Positions 1-8,818 of a stretch of 44,325 nucleotides of DNA are shown in pieces. The DNA comes from Hirschia sp. (GTDB lineage Bacteria; Pseudomonadota; Alphaproteobacteria; Caulobacterales; Hyphomonadaceae): assembly GCA_002709235.1 (NCBI GenBank), contig PAQI01000037.1, positions 1 to 44,325 on the forward strand. Reading direction: 5' to 3'. Position 1 is the first letter of the stretch, and each line of letters starts with the position of its first letter. Under the pieces are notes generated by a model. It saw only the letters and a program-made list of their open reading frames with translations. It was not told the DNA's origin and searched no databases. Both the position numbers and the translations under genes were made by a program.

Positions 1-1
1 A

Positions 2-559
2 TTCCGCAAGGCGGGTGCATTGCTGGAGAATGGCCATTTCATCCTGTCATCAGGCCGGCGCAGTTCGGTATTCCTGCAAAAGGCACTCGTGTTTGCTCAG
101 CCGGATGTCTCCGAGCGCCTCTGCGCTGCCCTTGCACAAAAGCTGACGGAAACATTCGGCAGGATCGACGCTGTATGTGGTCCAGCAGTTGGTGGTATCA
201 TTCCCGGATATGAGACCGCACGCGCCCTTGGATGTCGAGCATTCTACACTGAGCGTGAAGGTGGTGAGATGACCATGCGTCGCGGCTTTTCCATTGCGCC
301 GGGCGAACGGGTCGTCATCGTCGAGGATATCGTCACGACAGGTCTGTCGATGCGGGAAACAATCGCCGCGCTCAGCAAGAGCGAAGGCGAAATCCTGGGT
401 GGTGCATGTGTTGTAGACCGCTCAAACGGTACAGCCGAAGTCGGTCTGCCTCTGGTATCACTGGCGCAGGTTGATTTCACTGATTATGCGCCTGAAGATG
501 TTCCGCCAGAAATGGCCGCACGCGAAGCGATCAAGCCCGGTAGCCGGGGATTGAAATAA
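2..559 (+). CDS. pyrE: Orotate phosphoribosyltransferase, 5' end outside window
   Basis: Transfers the phosphoribosyl group of PRPP to orotate to give orotidine 5'-phosphate, in cytosolic pyrimidine synthesis. The open frame runs in from the left edge ([13 protein letters not shown]), so the true start lies upstream and perhaps 10-20 residues are missing. The family N-terminal motif [10 protein letters not shown], a glycine-rich [10 protein letters not shown] segment and the PRPP-binding motif [11 protein letters not shown] are all visible. The stop codon overlaps the pdxJ start by one base (TAATG), which suggests translational coupling. An in-frame TTG at position 20 is open but sits inside the conserved region and is not the start. 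Confidence 0.93.
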   Translation, partial: FRKAGALLENGHFILSSGRRSSVFLQKALVFAQPDVSERLCAALAQKLTETFGRIDAVCGPAVGGIIPGYETARALGCRAFYTEREGGEMTMRRGFSIAPGERVVIVEDIVTTGLSMRETIAALSKSEGEILGGACVVDRSNGTAEVGLPLVSLAQVDFTDYAPEDVPPEMAAREAIKPGSRGLK

Positions 560-1305
560 TGACACATCCGCGCATACGTCTCGGCGTGAACATCGATCAT
601 GTCGCGACCATCAGGAATGCGCGAGGTGGCAGGCATCCCGATCCCGCACGTGCAGCCGCACTGGCGATGTCGGCAGGTGCTGACGGCATCACGATCCATC
701 TGCGTGAGGATCGCCGTCATATCCGTGACGAAGACCTGGAAGCCGTGCGCGCCGCTGCCTCCCTTCCCATAAACCTGGAAATGGCAGCCACCGAAGAAAT
801 GCTCGATATCGCCATGCGCTATCGCCCGCATGCCGCATGTCTGGTCCCCGAAAAACGCGAAGAGCGCACCACTGAGGGCGGGCTGGATGTCGCGCGCCTG
901 CACAATTCCGTCGCGCCATTCGTTCAGAAACTCAAACTCTCTGGCAGTCGCGTATCACTGTTCATCGAGCCTGACATCATTCAGGTCGCCGTCGCTGAAG
1001 CGATGGGTGCTCCGGTGATCGAATTGCACACCGGCAAATATGTCGAGCACGTCTTTGCGGGCCAGACGGATGAAGCCGAGGAGGAGCTGGAAAGACTGCG
1101 TATCGCCGCTCAGGAAGGCGCGCGCCGGGGCCTGGAAATCCATGCAGGCCACGGCCTGACCTATGAGACCGTCAAACCCGTCGCCGCCATCACGGAAATC
1201 CGGGAACTCAATATCGGTCACTTCTTGATGGGCGAGGCGATATTTGTCGGTCTGGAAGAAGCCGTCCGAAAAATGCGTCACCTCATGGACGAGGCACGGG
1301 CATGA
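559..1305 (+). CDS. pdxJ: Pyridoxine 5'-phosphate synthase
   Basis: Condenses 1-deoxyxylulose 5-phosphate with 3-amino-1-hydroxyacetone phosphate to form pyridoxine 5'-phosphate, the last ring-closing step of DXP-dependent vitamin B6 synthesis. The 248-residue length is normal for this TIM-barrel family. Visible family signatures are [17 protein letters not shown] at the N-terminus, [43 protein letters not shown] and [17 protein letters not shown]. It overlaps pyrE by one base and acpS by four (ATGA). The pdxJ-acpS pairing is widespread in Proteobacteria. No anomaly seen. Confidence 0.97.
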   Translation: MTHPRIRLGVNIDHVATIRNARGGRHPDPARAAALAMSAGADGITIHLREDRRHIRDEDLEAVRAAASLPINLEMAATEEMLDIAMRYRPHAACLVPEKREERTTEGGLDVARLHNSVAPFVQKLKLSGSRVSLFIEPDIIQVAVAEAMGAPVIELHTGKYVEHVFAGQTDEAEEELERLRIAAQEGARRGLEIHAGHGLTYETVKPVAAITEIRELNIGHFLMGEAIFVGLEEAVRKMRHLMDEARA

Positions 1306-1715
1306 TCATCGGGCTGGGTCAGGACATGTCGGATATTCGCCGGATGGAAAAGACGCTGGAGCGTTTCGGTGAGCGTTTTATCAAGCGCATCTTCACGGAT
1401 GTGGAAATTGCCAAGGCTGAAAAACGTCGTCGGCGTGCAGAGACCTATGCCAAGCGCTTTGCGGCCAAGGAGGCCTGCGCCAAGGCGCTGGGAACGGGCG
1501 TGCCCAAGCGCGGCGTCTACTGGCGTGATCTGGGCGTTGTGAACATGCCATCTGGTCGGCCCACCATGAAGCTCACCGGCGGCGCGGCAGAGCGCCTGTT
1601 CAGCATGATGCCTGCAGGTATGGAACCGCGAATTCACCTGACCATCACAGATGATTACCCCTATGCGCAGGCAATGGTGATCATCGAAGCTGTTGAAGCG
1701 GGAACACCCGTATGA
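1302..1715 (+). CDS. acpS: Holo-[acyl-carrier-protein] synthase
   Basis: Transfers 4'-phosphopantetheine from CoA to apo-ACP, activating fatty-acid synthesis. The protein has 137 residues, as usual for AcpS. The magnesium-binding Asp8 lies in [12 protein letters not shown] and the second conserved acid (Glu57) in [15 protein letters not shown]. It overlaps pdxJ upstream and rnc downstream by four bases each. In many alphaproteobacteria lepB (signal peptidase I) lies between acpS and rnc. Here the two genes abut directly, so lepB must be elsewhere. Confidence 0.95.
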   Translation: MIIGLGQDMSDIRRMEKTLERFGERFIKRIFTDVEIAKAEKRRRRAETYAKRFAAKEACAKALGTGVPKRGVYWRDLGVVNMPSGRPTMKLTGGAAERLFSMMPAGMEPRIHLTITDDYPYAQAMVIIEAVEAGTPV

Positions 1716-2479
1716 CCCGACCAAACTCCAGCCATACCGGAAAGCGCAGGAAGAACCGCTCCCGACCGCGCCGCGCCATCACTCCAACCATCGGATTCGA
1801 GAAACGGCAGGAATTCGAGACGATCGTCGGTCATAAATTCGATGATCCGAAACTGGTTGATCGCGCGTTGACACATTCCAGCACCGTTCCCGGGCAGGCG
1901 GCACGCCTGTCCAATGAGCGCCTGGAATTTCTCGGCGACAGGGTGTTGGGGCTGGTTGTCGCCGAAGCTCTGATGAAGCGCTTTGAGATGGAACGTGAGG
2001 GTGGGCTTGCTCCGCGTCTCAATGCGCTGGTCAATCGTGTGATCTGTGCAGAGATCGCAGAGGAAATCGGGCTGGACGCATTCATCCTGCTGGACAATGC
2101 CGAACGTGCGCGTGGAGGTGCCACACGCCAGTCCATTCTGGCAAATGCCATGGAGGCAGTGATCGGTGCGATCTATCTGGATGGCGGGCTGGCCAAGGCA
2201 GAAGCCTTTATCACCACCTATTGGAAGAACGCATTCAAGACACTCTCCGAAGCCCCACGAGATCCCAAATCCTTGCTTCAGGAAGAGCTTCAGGGTGAAG
2301 GCAGACCCATGCCAAGCTACCATCTCAAATCCCGCGATGGACCGGACCACGCACCAGTATTCGTCGTTGAAGTCGAAGTTGACGGAGAAAAGCCCGCCAG
2401 CGGCGAAGGACCAACAAAACAGGCTGCGGAACGTGCAGCGGCGGCGGCCATGTTGAACGCATTAGGAGTAGAGGCATGA
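1712..2479 (+). CDS. rnc: Ribonuclease III
   Basis: Double-stranded RNA endonuclease for rRNA processing and sRNA/mRNA turnover. The 255-residue protein has a basic N-terminal extension of about 25 residues, then the RNase III domain with signature [14 protein letters not shown], then a C-terminal dsRNA-binding domain ([11 protein letters not shown] ... [16 protein letters not shown]). The segment [19 protein letters not shown] aligns with E. coli SILADTVEALIGG. This places Asn145 where E. coli has the metal ligand Asp114, while Glu148 (Glu117 equivalent) is kept. Overlaps acpS and era by four bases (ATGA both times), so translation is probably coupled. Confidence 0.95.
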   Translation: MTRPNSSHTGKRRKNRSRPRRAITPTIGFEKRQEFETIVGHKFDDPKLVDRALTHSSTVPGQAARLSNERLEFLGDRVLGLVVAEALMKRFEMEREGGLAPRLNALVNRVICAEIAEEIGLDAFILLDNAERARGGATRQSILANAMEAVIGAIYLDGGLAKAEAFITTYWKNAFKTLSEAPRDPKSLLQEELQGEGRPMPSYHLKSRDGPDHAPVFVVEVEVDGEKPASGEGPTKQAAERAAAAAMLNALGVEA

Positions 2480-3429
2480 GCGCCGAGACGACCAGAGAGA
2501 CCCGCGCTGGATTTGCTGCGGTCATCGGTGCGCCGAATGCCGGCAAGTCGACATTGGTAAACAGGTTGGTGGGCGAGAAGGTGTCTATCGTCACCCATAA
2601 GGTACAGACGACGCGCTTTCAGGTACGCGGTGTGATGATGCGTGATGACTCGCAGGTCATTCTCGTCGACACGCCCGGTATCTTTACACCAAAGCGTCGC
2701 CTCGACAGGGCAATGGTCCGGTCTGCCTGGGATGGAGCAGACGGAGCCGATCTGATCCTTCACGTCGTCGATGTGAGTGCATGGGTTGCAGAAGCCGAGG
2801 GCAAGATTTCTGCAGCAGAAAAAAAATCGATCATCGATGACAAGCGGATCATCAAGGACCTTCAGGAGCTTGGCAAGAAGGCCATTCTGGCGCTCAATAA
2901 GGTCGACCTTGTTCGTCCTGATCAGCTTCTGCCAATCTCTGCTGCGCTCTATGACGAAGGCGTTTACTCGGATGTCTTCATGATCTCTGGCCTGAAGGGC
3001 GGAGGCGTTGATGCCTTGTCCGAGCATCTGGCGAAGAACATGTTGCCGGGACCGTTCCTGTTTCCAGAAGACCAGGCGGCCGACATGCCATCACGCCTGC
3101 TGGCAGCGGAAGTCACCCGCGAAAAGCTTATGCTGCGCCTGCATGAAGAGCTGCCCTATCAGTTGACCGTCGAGACCGAAAATTGGGAATCACGCAAGGA
3201 TGGCTCGATCAGAATAGATCAGATCATCTATGTTGCGCGCGAAGGCCACAGAAAGATCATTCTGGGCAAGCAGGGTCGGGTGATCCGTGAAGTAGGGCAA
3301 AAATCTCGTGAAGAAATGCAGGATATCTTCCAGCGTCCTGTTCATTTATTCACAAGAATCAAGATCTCGGAAAAGTGGGCTGAAAGCAGAGAACGGTTTT
3401 CAGCTATTGGACTTGATTTCGACGTTTGA
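2476..3429 (+). CDS. era: GTPase Era, ribosome assembly factor
   Basis: Essential GTPase that binds the 3' end of 16S rRNA during 30S maturation. The 317-residue protein has the G1 P-loop GAPNAGKS (residues 18-25), the switch region VQTTRFQVRGV, G3 DTPGIF, G4 NKVD, and a C-terminal KH domain containing GKQGRVIREVGQKSREEM. It is the last gene of the pyrE-pdxJ-acpS-rnc-era run and overlaps rnc by four bases. recO, which often follows era, is not present. Confidence 0.97.
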   Translation: MSAETTRETRAGFAAVIGAPNAGKSTLVNRLVGEKVSIVTHKVQTTRFQVRGVMMRDDSQVILVDTPGIFTPKRRLDRAMVRSAWDGADGADLILHVVDVSAWVAEAEGKISAAEKKSIIDDKRIIKDLQELGKKAILALNKVDLVRPDQLLPISAALYDEGVYSDVFMISGLKGGGVDALSEHLAKNMLPGPFLFPEDQAADMPSRLLAAEVTREKLMLRLHEELPYQLTVETENWESRKDGSIRIDQIIYVAREGHRKIILGKQGRVIREVGQKSREEMQDIFQRPVHLFTRIKISEKWAESRERFSAIGLDFDV

Positions 3430-3501
3430 AACGAATTCTTCAATAATCTTTTGACGACTTGCCTGTAGTCTATCCAGTGTGGTTGGGTAGAGGTCATCAT
3501 C

Positions 3502-3879
3502 ATGCGTGCGGTCTGGGTTGGACTATTTCTGTTCACAATCTCGCTTTTAGCGGGCGCTATTTCGATTGCGCTGATGGTCTATTATGACAACACGATGCTC
3601 GGTCTGATCTTCCCGCTGACGGGTGTCGCCTGCATGTTCATGGGCGAAAAGCTGCTCGGTGGCATGGAGGTCAAGATGGGCCAGGCTCCGGGCGGAGCAG
3701 GTGCCATGCTCATGCGCTCGACGGTTTCTGCCCTGATCATGTGGGCTGTCCCGGCGCTTGGTTGGGGCGGCGTGCTGGCGATGTCTGATGTATTCGTGCT
3801 TGGCTTTGAAGCCGCAGAGCTTCCACGCTCACATGAAGACGCCGCATTGGTCATCATGAATCTGGTTGACGACAAATAA
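3502..3879 (+). CDS. Small hypothetical membrane protein
   Basis: I do not recognise a family. The 125-residue protein begins with a strongly hydrophobic helix (VGLFLFTISLLAGAISIALM). A second hydrophobic stretch covers the LGLIFPLTGVACMFMG region (about residues 33-50), and a third follows around residues 70-98 (ALIMWAVPALGWGGVLAM). It is therefore probably an inner-membrane protein with about three passes. An AGAGG-like sequence 8-10 bases upstream of the ATG supports the start. It lies 72 bp after era on the same strand and ends 5 bp from the convergent methyltransferase gene. Confidence 0.7.
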   Translation: MRAVWVGLFLFTISLLAGAISIALMVYYDNTMLGLIFPLTGVACMFMGEKLLGGMEVKMGQAPGGAGAMLMRSTVSALIMWAVPALGWGGVLAMSDVFVLGFEAAELPRSHEDAALVIMNLVDDK

Positions 3880-3884
3880 GTCTC

Positions 3885-5117
3885 TCAGGACCTCATCAAG
3901 GTGAACTGGCCGACATCGATACGGCCCGTCCAGAAACCGGCTTCACAATAGCTCAGATAGAAACGCCACAACCGATGGAAACGCTCGTCGAATTCTTCTG
4001 ACCTGATCTTGTCCCATTCGGCTTCAAAGGATTCGGCCCAGATTTTGAGGGTTTTCGCATAATCACGCCCGAACATGTGGCGGTCTTCGATGGTCAATCC
4101 AGATCGCTCTGTGTGTTCTGACAATTTCTCATGGCTGGGCAACATGCCACCAGGGAATACATAGCGCTGAATGAAATCGGCCCGCTTGCGATATTTGGCG
4201 AACAAGTCGTCATCTATGGTGATGATCTGAAGAGCTGCGCGACCATTCTCGGTCAGCACTTCGGCAATCTTGTCGAAATAATCAGGCCAGTATTCCTCGC
4301 CGACAGCTTCAAACATCTCGATGGATGCCACGCCGTCAAATCGGCCCTGAACGTCGCGATAATCCTGCAATCGGATATCAACCAGATCGGAAAGCCCCTG
4401 TCGTTCCATGCGGGCACTCGCATAGGCGTGTTGGGCATCTGAAATCGTCAATGAGGTGACATGCGCGCCGAATTCGCCCGCAGCGACCTCGGCAAAGCCT
4501 CCCCAGCCGCATCCGATCTCCAGAATGTGAGCACCGGGGCGCGCACCGATCTGGCGGGCAATACGGCGATACTTTTCGAGCTGCGCTTGTTCAAGGCTCA
4601 TGGAGTCATCAGCAAAAAGCGCTGACGAATAGGTCATGGTCTGATCGAGCCAGCGTTCATAGAACGTGTTTCCAAGGTCATAGTGCGCAAGAATGTTCTT
4701 GCGCGATCCATTGCGTGAATTGCGATTGAACATCCTGTGGCGCAGGGCGTTGACCCACCGCGTCAGCGTCCGGCCAACGGCAACGTTCTGTAATGCATCG
4801 AAGTTCAGCGAACACACTTTGAGAAACTCGGTGAGGTCAGGCGAATCCACTTCACCAGCCATGAAGGCTTCTGCCAGACCGATATCACCAGATGAGAGTA
4901 TGCGGCTGAAAGCATTCCACTCCCGGAAGGTCGCTTCACCAGCAGGGCCTTGCTTTTCGCCTTTCAGGGTCCAGCTACGGCCATTGGGCAGATGCAGGGT
5001 CAGCTGCCCATACTTGATCTGCCTGACGCGTTTAAGAACAAGTTTCAGGCTTGTGGGAGCCTGCTTCAACGCATCCATCGGTGTGTGGAGATCTGAATAG
5101 CTTTCGGTCGTGCTCAT
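3885..5117 (-). CDS. CFA-synthase-like SAM-dependent fatty-acyl methyltransferase
   Basis: Belongs to the cyclopropane-fatty-acyl-phospholipid synthase family, which methylates double bonds of membrane phospholipid acyl chains with SAM. The 410-residue protein shows the family motifs HYDLGNTFYERWLD, the SAM-binding loop LEIGCGWGGFAE and SIEMFEAVG. Compared with E. coli Cfa, the bicarbonate ligands Cys139 and His266 appear as Ser165 and Gln297, while Glu270 and Tyr353 are kept. The product may therefore be a methylated but non-cyclopropane chain, as with UfaM in furan fatty-acid synthesis. The start is fixed by an AGGAGG ribosome-binding site about 9 bases upstream, so the gene overlaps the DUF1365 gene by 86 bases. 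Last gene of the photolyase operon. The gene symbol is left blank because cyclopropane synthesis is doubtful. Confidence 0.88.
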   Translation of the reverse strand: MSTTESYSDLHTPMDALKQAPTSLKLVLKRVRQIKYGQLTLHLPNGRSWTLKGEKQGPAGEATFREWNAFSRILSSGDIGLAEAFMAGEVDSPDLTEFLKVCSLNFDALQNVAVGRTLTRWVNALRHRMFNRNSRNGSRKNILAHYDLGNTFYERWLDQTMTYSSALFADDSMSLEQAQLEKYRRIARQIGARPGAHILEIGCGWGGFAEVAAGEFGAHVTSLTISDAQHAYASARMERQGLSDLVDIRLQDYRDVQGRFDGVASIEMFEAVGEEYWPDYFDKIAEVLTENGRAALQIITIDDDLFAKYRKRADFIQRYVFPGGMLPSHEKLSEHTERSGLTIEDRHMFGRDYAKTLKIWAESFEAEWDKIRSEEFDERFHRLWRFYLSYCEAGFWTGRIDVGQFTLMRS

Positions 5118-5931
5118 CTTGCAGAGTCCTCCTGTTTGCCTTCTGTGAGGCAGTCTCGGTAACCGTTGATGGCGAGTTCGGAGGTGTGGGCCTGGAGTGG
5201 TAGACCGCGCCGCGCATCCAGAGGCACATGGCCTGCCAGTGAATGGCTGCAGTCACGCCAACAGCCGCAAATGGCCGCAGACCAAAATGTTTGAGGATCG
5301 AAAAGGCATTCGCGGATCTGCGCCGCGCTAACAAACTGGCTGAATGCCACCGACCTTCACCCGCCAAATTTTCTATTATCAATCTAAGCTTTTCAGCCGG
5401 ATTGTTCAATGTGAACCGATATTTTCCCGAAACATCCATGAAGGGTGAGACATGAAATGCCTTGGGCACGTATTGCGTGCAACGCGCATCCGGTGCCAAG
5501 GTTCCATCGATTGATCCAACATATGCGTGGCTTTCACCGAATGTGTTGTGAACTTCATAGATCACGCCCTTCAGCGTATTGCCGGCGTCATAGCCGTACC
5601 AGATACTGATCGGTGCAAATCCATATCCGCAGACCCGTGGGAATGTGACCAGTCGGATGCTGCCATCGGCCAAATCCAGTCCTGCTTCATCATAACGTTG
5701 CATCGCCCAGTCGCGCAGGGACCCACCATCGCGGGAGCCGTGATCCCTGGTGTGAAACGACACAAGGTTGAAGGCATTGACGCTGAAGAAGGCAGAGCTG
5801 TTTGCAGCGTCGTCGAGGCGGTCGATATCGATCTCGATCATGGCAACGCGGTGATGAAACGCGCGCCTGAACGGCTGCTCACGGACATGGGCTGTTCGGC
5901 CGATCCAGAGTGAGAGCGCATCAAGCTTCAT
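5032..5931 (-). CDS. DUF1365 family protein
   Basis: DUF1365 proteins are cytosolic, have no proven reaction and are habitually encoded with CFA-like methyltransferases and amine-oxidase-like flavoproteins. Recognisable family segments are the N-terminal HVREQPFRRAFHHRV, FNLVSFHTRDHG, RVCGYGFAPISIWYGYD (usually FNPxS; here FAP) and EVHNTFGESHAYV. The 299-residue length is somewhat long for the family. The last 28 codons lie out of frame inside the downstream methyltransferase gene, and that tail (HDRKLFRSPHTDG onward) has low complexity and is probably not conserved. The start overlaps the stop of the flavoprotein gene by four bases. Its role in the lipid-modifying operon is inferred from context only. 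Confidence 0.85.
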   Translation of the reverse strand: MKLDALSLWIGRTAHVREQPFRRAFHHRVAMIEIDIDRLDDAANSSAFFSVNAFNLVSFHTRDHGSRDGGSLRDWAMQRYDEAGLDLADGSIRLVTFPRVCGYGFAPISIWYGYDAGNTLKGVIYEVHNTFGESHAYVGSIDGTLAPDARCTQYVPKAFHVSPFMDVSGKYRFTLNNPAEKLRLIIENLAGEGRWHSASLLARRRSANAFSILKHFGLRPFAAVGVTAAIHWQAMCLWMRGAVYHSRPTPPNSPSTVTETASQKANRRTLQDEHDRKLFRSPHTDGCVEAGSHKPETCS

Positions 5932-7271
5932 GCGTGTGTTTCCGCACTGAGCATGCGCGGCAGATTGATGGCGGGAGGGGAAAGGCGTTCGACACCAAAA
6001 GGTGTCCAGGGCACGGCACCGCCCAACGCAAAGGCCGTTGCCAATCCTGATTTCAGCCCGGCCTCGTGAAAGCCGTCACCAAGCCAGGCCCCCGCGAACC
6101 ACAAGCCGTCCTGTCCCTGAAGTTCGCGAACAGCATCACGCCCCTGTTGAGCATCTGCGTCAAACATGGGGTGATCAAACTGAGTGGTGTGAAAGGTCAG
6201 ATCCGGGTGGGGTGGGCGTTTCGGGTTGAGCGTCACGAATAGCGGTTGACTGTTCGGAATGGATTGGAGGCGGTTCATCCAATAGGAGACACATACAGTC
6301 TCACCCTGGCCGCGCATCACGTTCCAGCTGGCCCATGCAGCTCGTCTGCGCGGCATGAGTGATGGGTCACGGTGCACATAAACGATGTTGGGGGCATAGC
6401 GTGCCATCCCGAGCGCGGCTTTCTGCGCGCGGTAGATCGGGCTGAGCATCTTGTCGGATTGATCTGAGTGTCCCGCGAGGATCACCTCGTCAAACAACTG
6501 GCGTTCACCACTTGGCAGGGCCACCTCGACTTTGCCATCCACACCCGGCGTGATGCGTTCCACAGGCGCGTTCAGTCGTATCCGATTATCCAGCAGTGCA
6601 GCCATCTTGCTCACATATTCGCGGCTCCCACCTTTGACCGTGCGCCAGACCGGACGCTTCATATGCATGAGCCGATGATTGTCGAAGAAGCGGATGAAGC
6701 TTTCAGCGGGATAGTCGAGCACACCCCTCTCAGGTGTCGACCAGATGGCAGCGCCCATGGGCAGCAGATAATTATCACGAAACGTCTTCGAAACGCCGAG
6801 TTCGTCCAGATAATCACCCAATGAATAATCAGGAACTGAGTTTGATGCGATATCCGCGCGGGCTCTGGCGTTGAAGCGCATGATCTCTCTAAGCAGTCCG
6901 AGAAAGGTTGGATTGAATGCATTGCGCTTCCAGGCAAACAGCCCACGACGGTCAGATGACCATTCAAACCCGGCAGGATCCGATACCGCAAAACTCATAT
7001 CGCTATCGACCAGATCCACACCCAGATGCTGCATCAAAGGTACGAAATTGCGGTAATTATGATCATTGCAGACGATGAAGCCGATATCCACGCTGAGGGG
7101 GGAGCCATCATAATCAACGTCTATGGTGCAGGCATGACCACCCAGCCGCTCGCGCTTTTCAAAAAGCGTGACGTCTGCGCTATCCTTCAGGGCGAAAGCT
7201 GCGCCCAGACCGGAAATGCCGCCGCCAATGATCGCGATACGCTGTTGGGATGGTGATGCTGTGAATGGCAT
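5928..7271 (-). CDS. FAD-dependent amine-oxidase-like protein (possible fatty-acyl desaturase, UfaD-like)
   Basis: Flavoprotein of the amine oxidase/phytoene-desaturase superfamily. The 447-residue sequence begins with the dinucleotide-binding motif IAIIGGGISGLGAAFAL followed by LFEKRERLGGHACT. The FAD C-terminal segment GLWFAGAWLGDGFHEAGLKSG is also present, with family segments VDIGFIV and DYPAESFIRFFDNHRLM between them. Members of this clade are annotated as cyclopropane/cyclopropene fatty-acid synthesis proteins. A relative in Rhodobacter (UfaD) takes part in furan fatty-acid synthesis, so a lipid redox role is likely but not proven. It lies 27 bp after the photolyase and overlaps DUF1365 by four bases, indicating one transcript. 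Confidence 0.88.
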   Translation of the reverse strand: MPFTASPSQQRIAIIGGGISGLGAAFALKDSADVTLFEKRERLGGHACTIDVDYDGSPLSVDIGFIVCNDHNYRNFVPLMQHLGVDLVDSDMSFAVSDPAGFEWSSDRRGLFAWKRNAFNPTFLGLLREIMRFNARARADIASNSVPDYSLGDYLDELGVSKTFRDNYLLPMGAAIWSTPERGVLDYPAESFIRFFDNHRLMHMKRPVWRTVKGGSREYVSKMAALLDNRIRLNAPVERITPGVDGKVEVALPSGERQLFDEVILAGHSDQSDKMLSPIYRAQKAALGMARYAPNIVYVHRDPSLMPRRRAAWASWNVMRGQGETVCVSYWMNRLQSIPNSQPLFVTLNPKRPPHPDLTFHTTQFDHPMFDADAQQGRDAVRELQGQDGLWFAGAWLGDGFHEAGLKSGLATAFALGGAVPWTPFGVERLSPPAINLPRMLSAETHA

Positions 7272-7298
7272 TGAATATCTCCGGGGCGGGTTCTGGCC

Positions 7299-8738
7299 TT
7301 AGCCGCTTTTGATCTGATTATAGGCTTCAAGTGCGCGCTCACGTGCACCGGAATGGTCGACAATTGGCTTGGGATAGGTTTGTCCCAGTACAATCCCGGC
7401 ACGATCCAGCGCAGACTGTGGCGCGTTCCACGGGCTATGCAGCCATTTGTTGTCCAGCTCTGCGATTTCTGGAATCCATCTGCGCACATAGTCACCGTCA
7501 GGATCGAATTTCTCACCCTGCGTGATCGGATTGAAGATACGAAAGAAGGGCGCTGCATCCGCACCCGATCCAGCCACCCACTGCCAGGAAGCAGCATTGT
7601 TGGCATGATCAGCATCGACCAGCGTGTCCCAGAACCAGTCTTCACCGGCTTTCCAATGGATCAGCAGATGCTTGGTCAGAAAGGACGCCACAACCATGCG
7701 CACGCGGTTATGCATCCATCCTGTCGCCCATAGCTGGCGCATTCCGGCATCGACTATCGGATAGCCGGTCTTGCCACTTTGCCAGGCGATCAATGCGGCT
7801 TCATCATCTCGCCATGGGAATCTATCAAATTTCGACTGGTAGTTTTCATTCGGCAGGGTTGGGTAGTGATAGAGCAGGTGATAGGAAAAATCGCGCCAGG
7901 CCAGCTCTGACAGGAATTTGCGCGCAGCCTGCTCATTCACCTCACCAGCCTCTATTGCCGAGGTGACGGTCATCCAGATCGCATTGGCGGATATTTCACC
8001 AAAGTGCAGATAAGGGCTCAGTCTGGAGGTTGCATCAATGGAAGGTATGTCGCGCTTGTTTGAATAATCTGCAATCGCGCCATCCAGAAATTCACTCAGT
8101 CGGTCCCATGCTCCCGCTTCTCCGGGCGTCCATGCGTCATTCAGACCATCTGACCAGTCTGGCTTTGTCGGATGCAGCCCCCAGTCTTTCAGCGAATCAG
8201 ACCGAATGGATTTGGTTGGCGCAAACTCTGAAGGTGCCGTCAGGATCTGCCTTGGCTCGATCGAATTCTGGAGAGATTTCCAGTAGGGCGTAAACACCCT
8301 GTAAGGCCCGCCATCTTTCGTGCTGATCTTCCACGGCTCCATGAGCACATTGCCGGGGCAGGAGGTCACGTTGAAACCATCATCTTTCAGACTGGATTTG
8401 ATGATCTCATCCTGCTCGCGATGAGCCTCGGCGTAGCGACGGTTCCAGAACACATCCTGCGTTGCGAGCGCATCTGCAATCTCTCGCAGATGCAACAGGG
8501 CGTCACCGCGGCGTAATACCAGCTGACCACCCTTATTGGTGATTTCCTGCTTGAGTGCTGTGAGGGACTTGTCCAGCCACCAGTTGGAAGCACCGCCGCG
8601 ATCACGCTGCGAAGATACATCTTCGAGCACATAGACGAACACGACCGGACGGTCGTTTCTGGCTGCCAGATGCAGGGCGGGGTTGTCGCGCAAGCGCAGA
8701 TCATCACGCAGCCAAAGGATCGCGGGAGATTGTGACAT
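7299..8738 (-). CDS. phrB: Deoxyribodipyrimidine photolyase (cryptochrome/photolyase family)
   Basis: Light-driven repair of cyclobutane pyrimidine dimers using FADH- and an antenna cofactor. The 479-residue protein starts with LWLRDDLRLRDNPAL of the antenna-binding Rossmann domain. The FAD-binding domain carries FLSELAWRDFSYHLLYHYP, TGYPIVDAGMRQLWATGWMHNRVRM and the signature DADHANNAASWQWVAGSGADAAP. First gene of an operon with the flavoprotein, DUF1365 and methyltransferase genes. In Rhodobacter, homologues of these genes are members of the RpoE/ChrR singlet-oxygen regulon. A matching promoter motif lies 51-80 bases upstream. The assignment to class I CPD photolyase is by overall pattern; a cryptochrome function is not excluded. 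Confidence 0.95.
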   Translation of the reverse strand: MSQSPAILWLRDDLRLRDNPALHLAARNDRPVVFVYVLEDVSSQRDRGGASNWWLDKSLTALKQEITNKGGQLVLRRGDALLHLREIADALATQDVFWNRRYAEAHREQDEIIKSSLKDDGFNVTSCPGNVLMEPWKISTKDGGPYRVFTPYWKSLQNSIEPRQILTAPSEFAPTKSIRSDSLKDWGLHPTKPDWSDGLNDAWTPGEAGAWDRLSEFLDGAIADYSNKRDIPSIDATSRLSPYLHFGEISANAIWMTVTSAIEAGEVNEQAARKFLSELAWRDFSYHLLYHYPTLPNENYQSKFDRFPWRDDEAALIAWQSGKTGYPIVDAGMRQLWATGWMHNRVRMVVASFLTKHLLIHWKAGEDWFWDTLVDADHANNAASWQWVAGSGADAAPFFRIFNPITQGEKFDPDGDYVRRWIPEIAELDNKWLHSPWNAPQSALDRAGIVLGQTYPKPIVDHSGARERALEAYNQIKSG

Positions 8739-8788
8739 GTTCCCAAAGTCCTTTGCGGCTTGTGAATTGAACCAGTCGTCTCATGATC

Positions 8789-8818
8789 AGGATACGTCCG
8801 GGATCTGCAATCGGATCA
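8789..8818 (-). promoter_or_regulatory. Candidate ECF-sigma (RpoE/ChrR-type) promoter of the photolyase operon
   Basis: On the minus strand TGATCC (8818-8813) is followed by exactly 18 bases and then TATCCT (8794-8789). This matches the pattern I recall for the Rhodobacter RpoE promoter (TGATCC, 18-base spacer, -10 beginning TA). The predicted transcription start would lie near 8783, giving a leader of about 45 bases before the photolyase ATG. No sigma or ChrR gene is in the window, so the link rests on motif and gene content. Confidence 0.5.
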
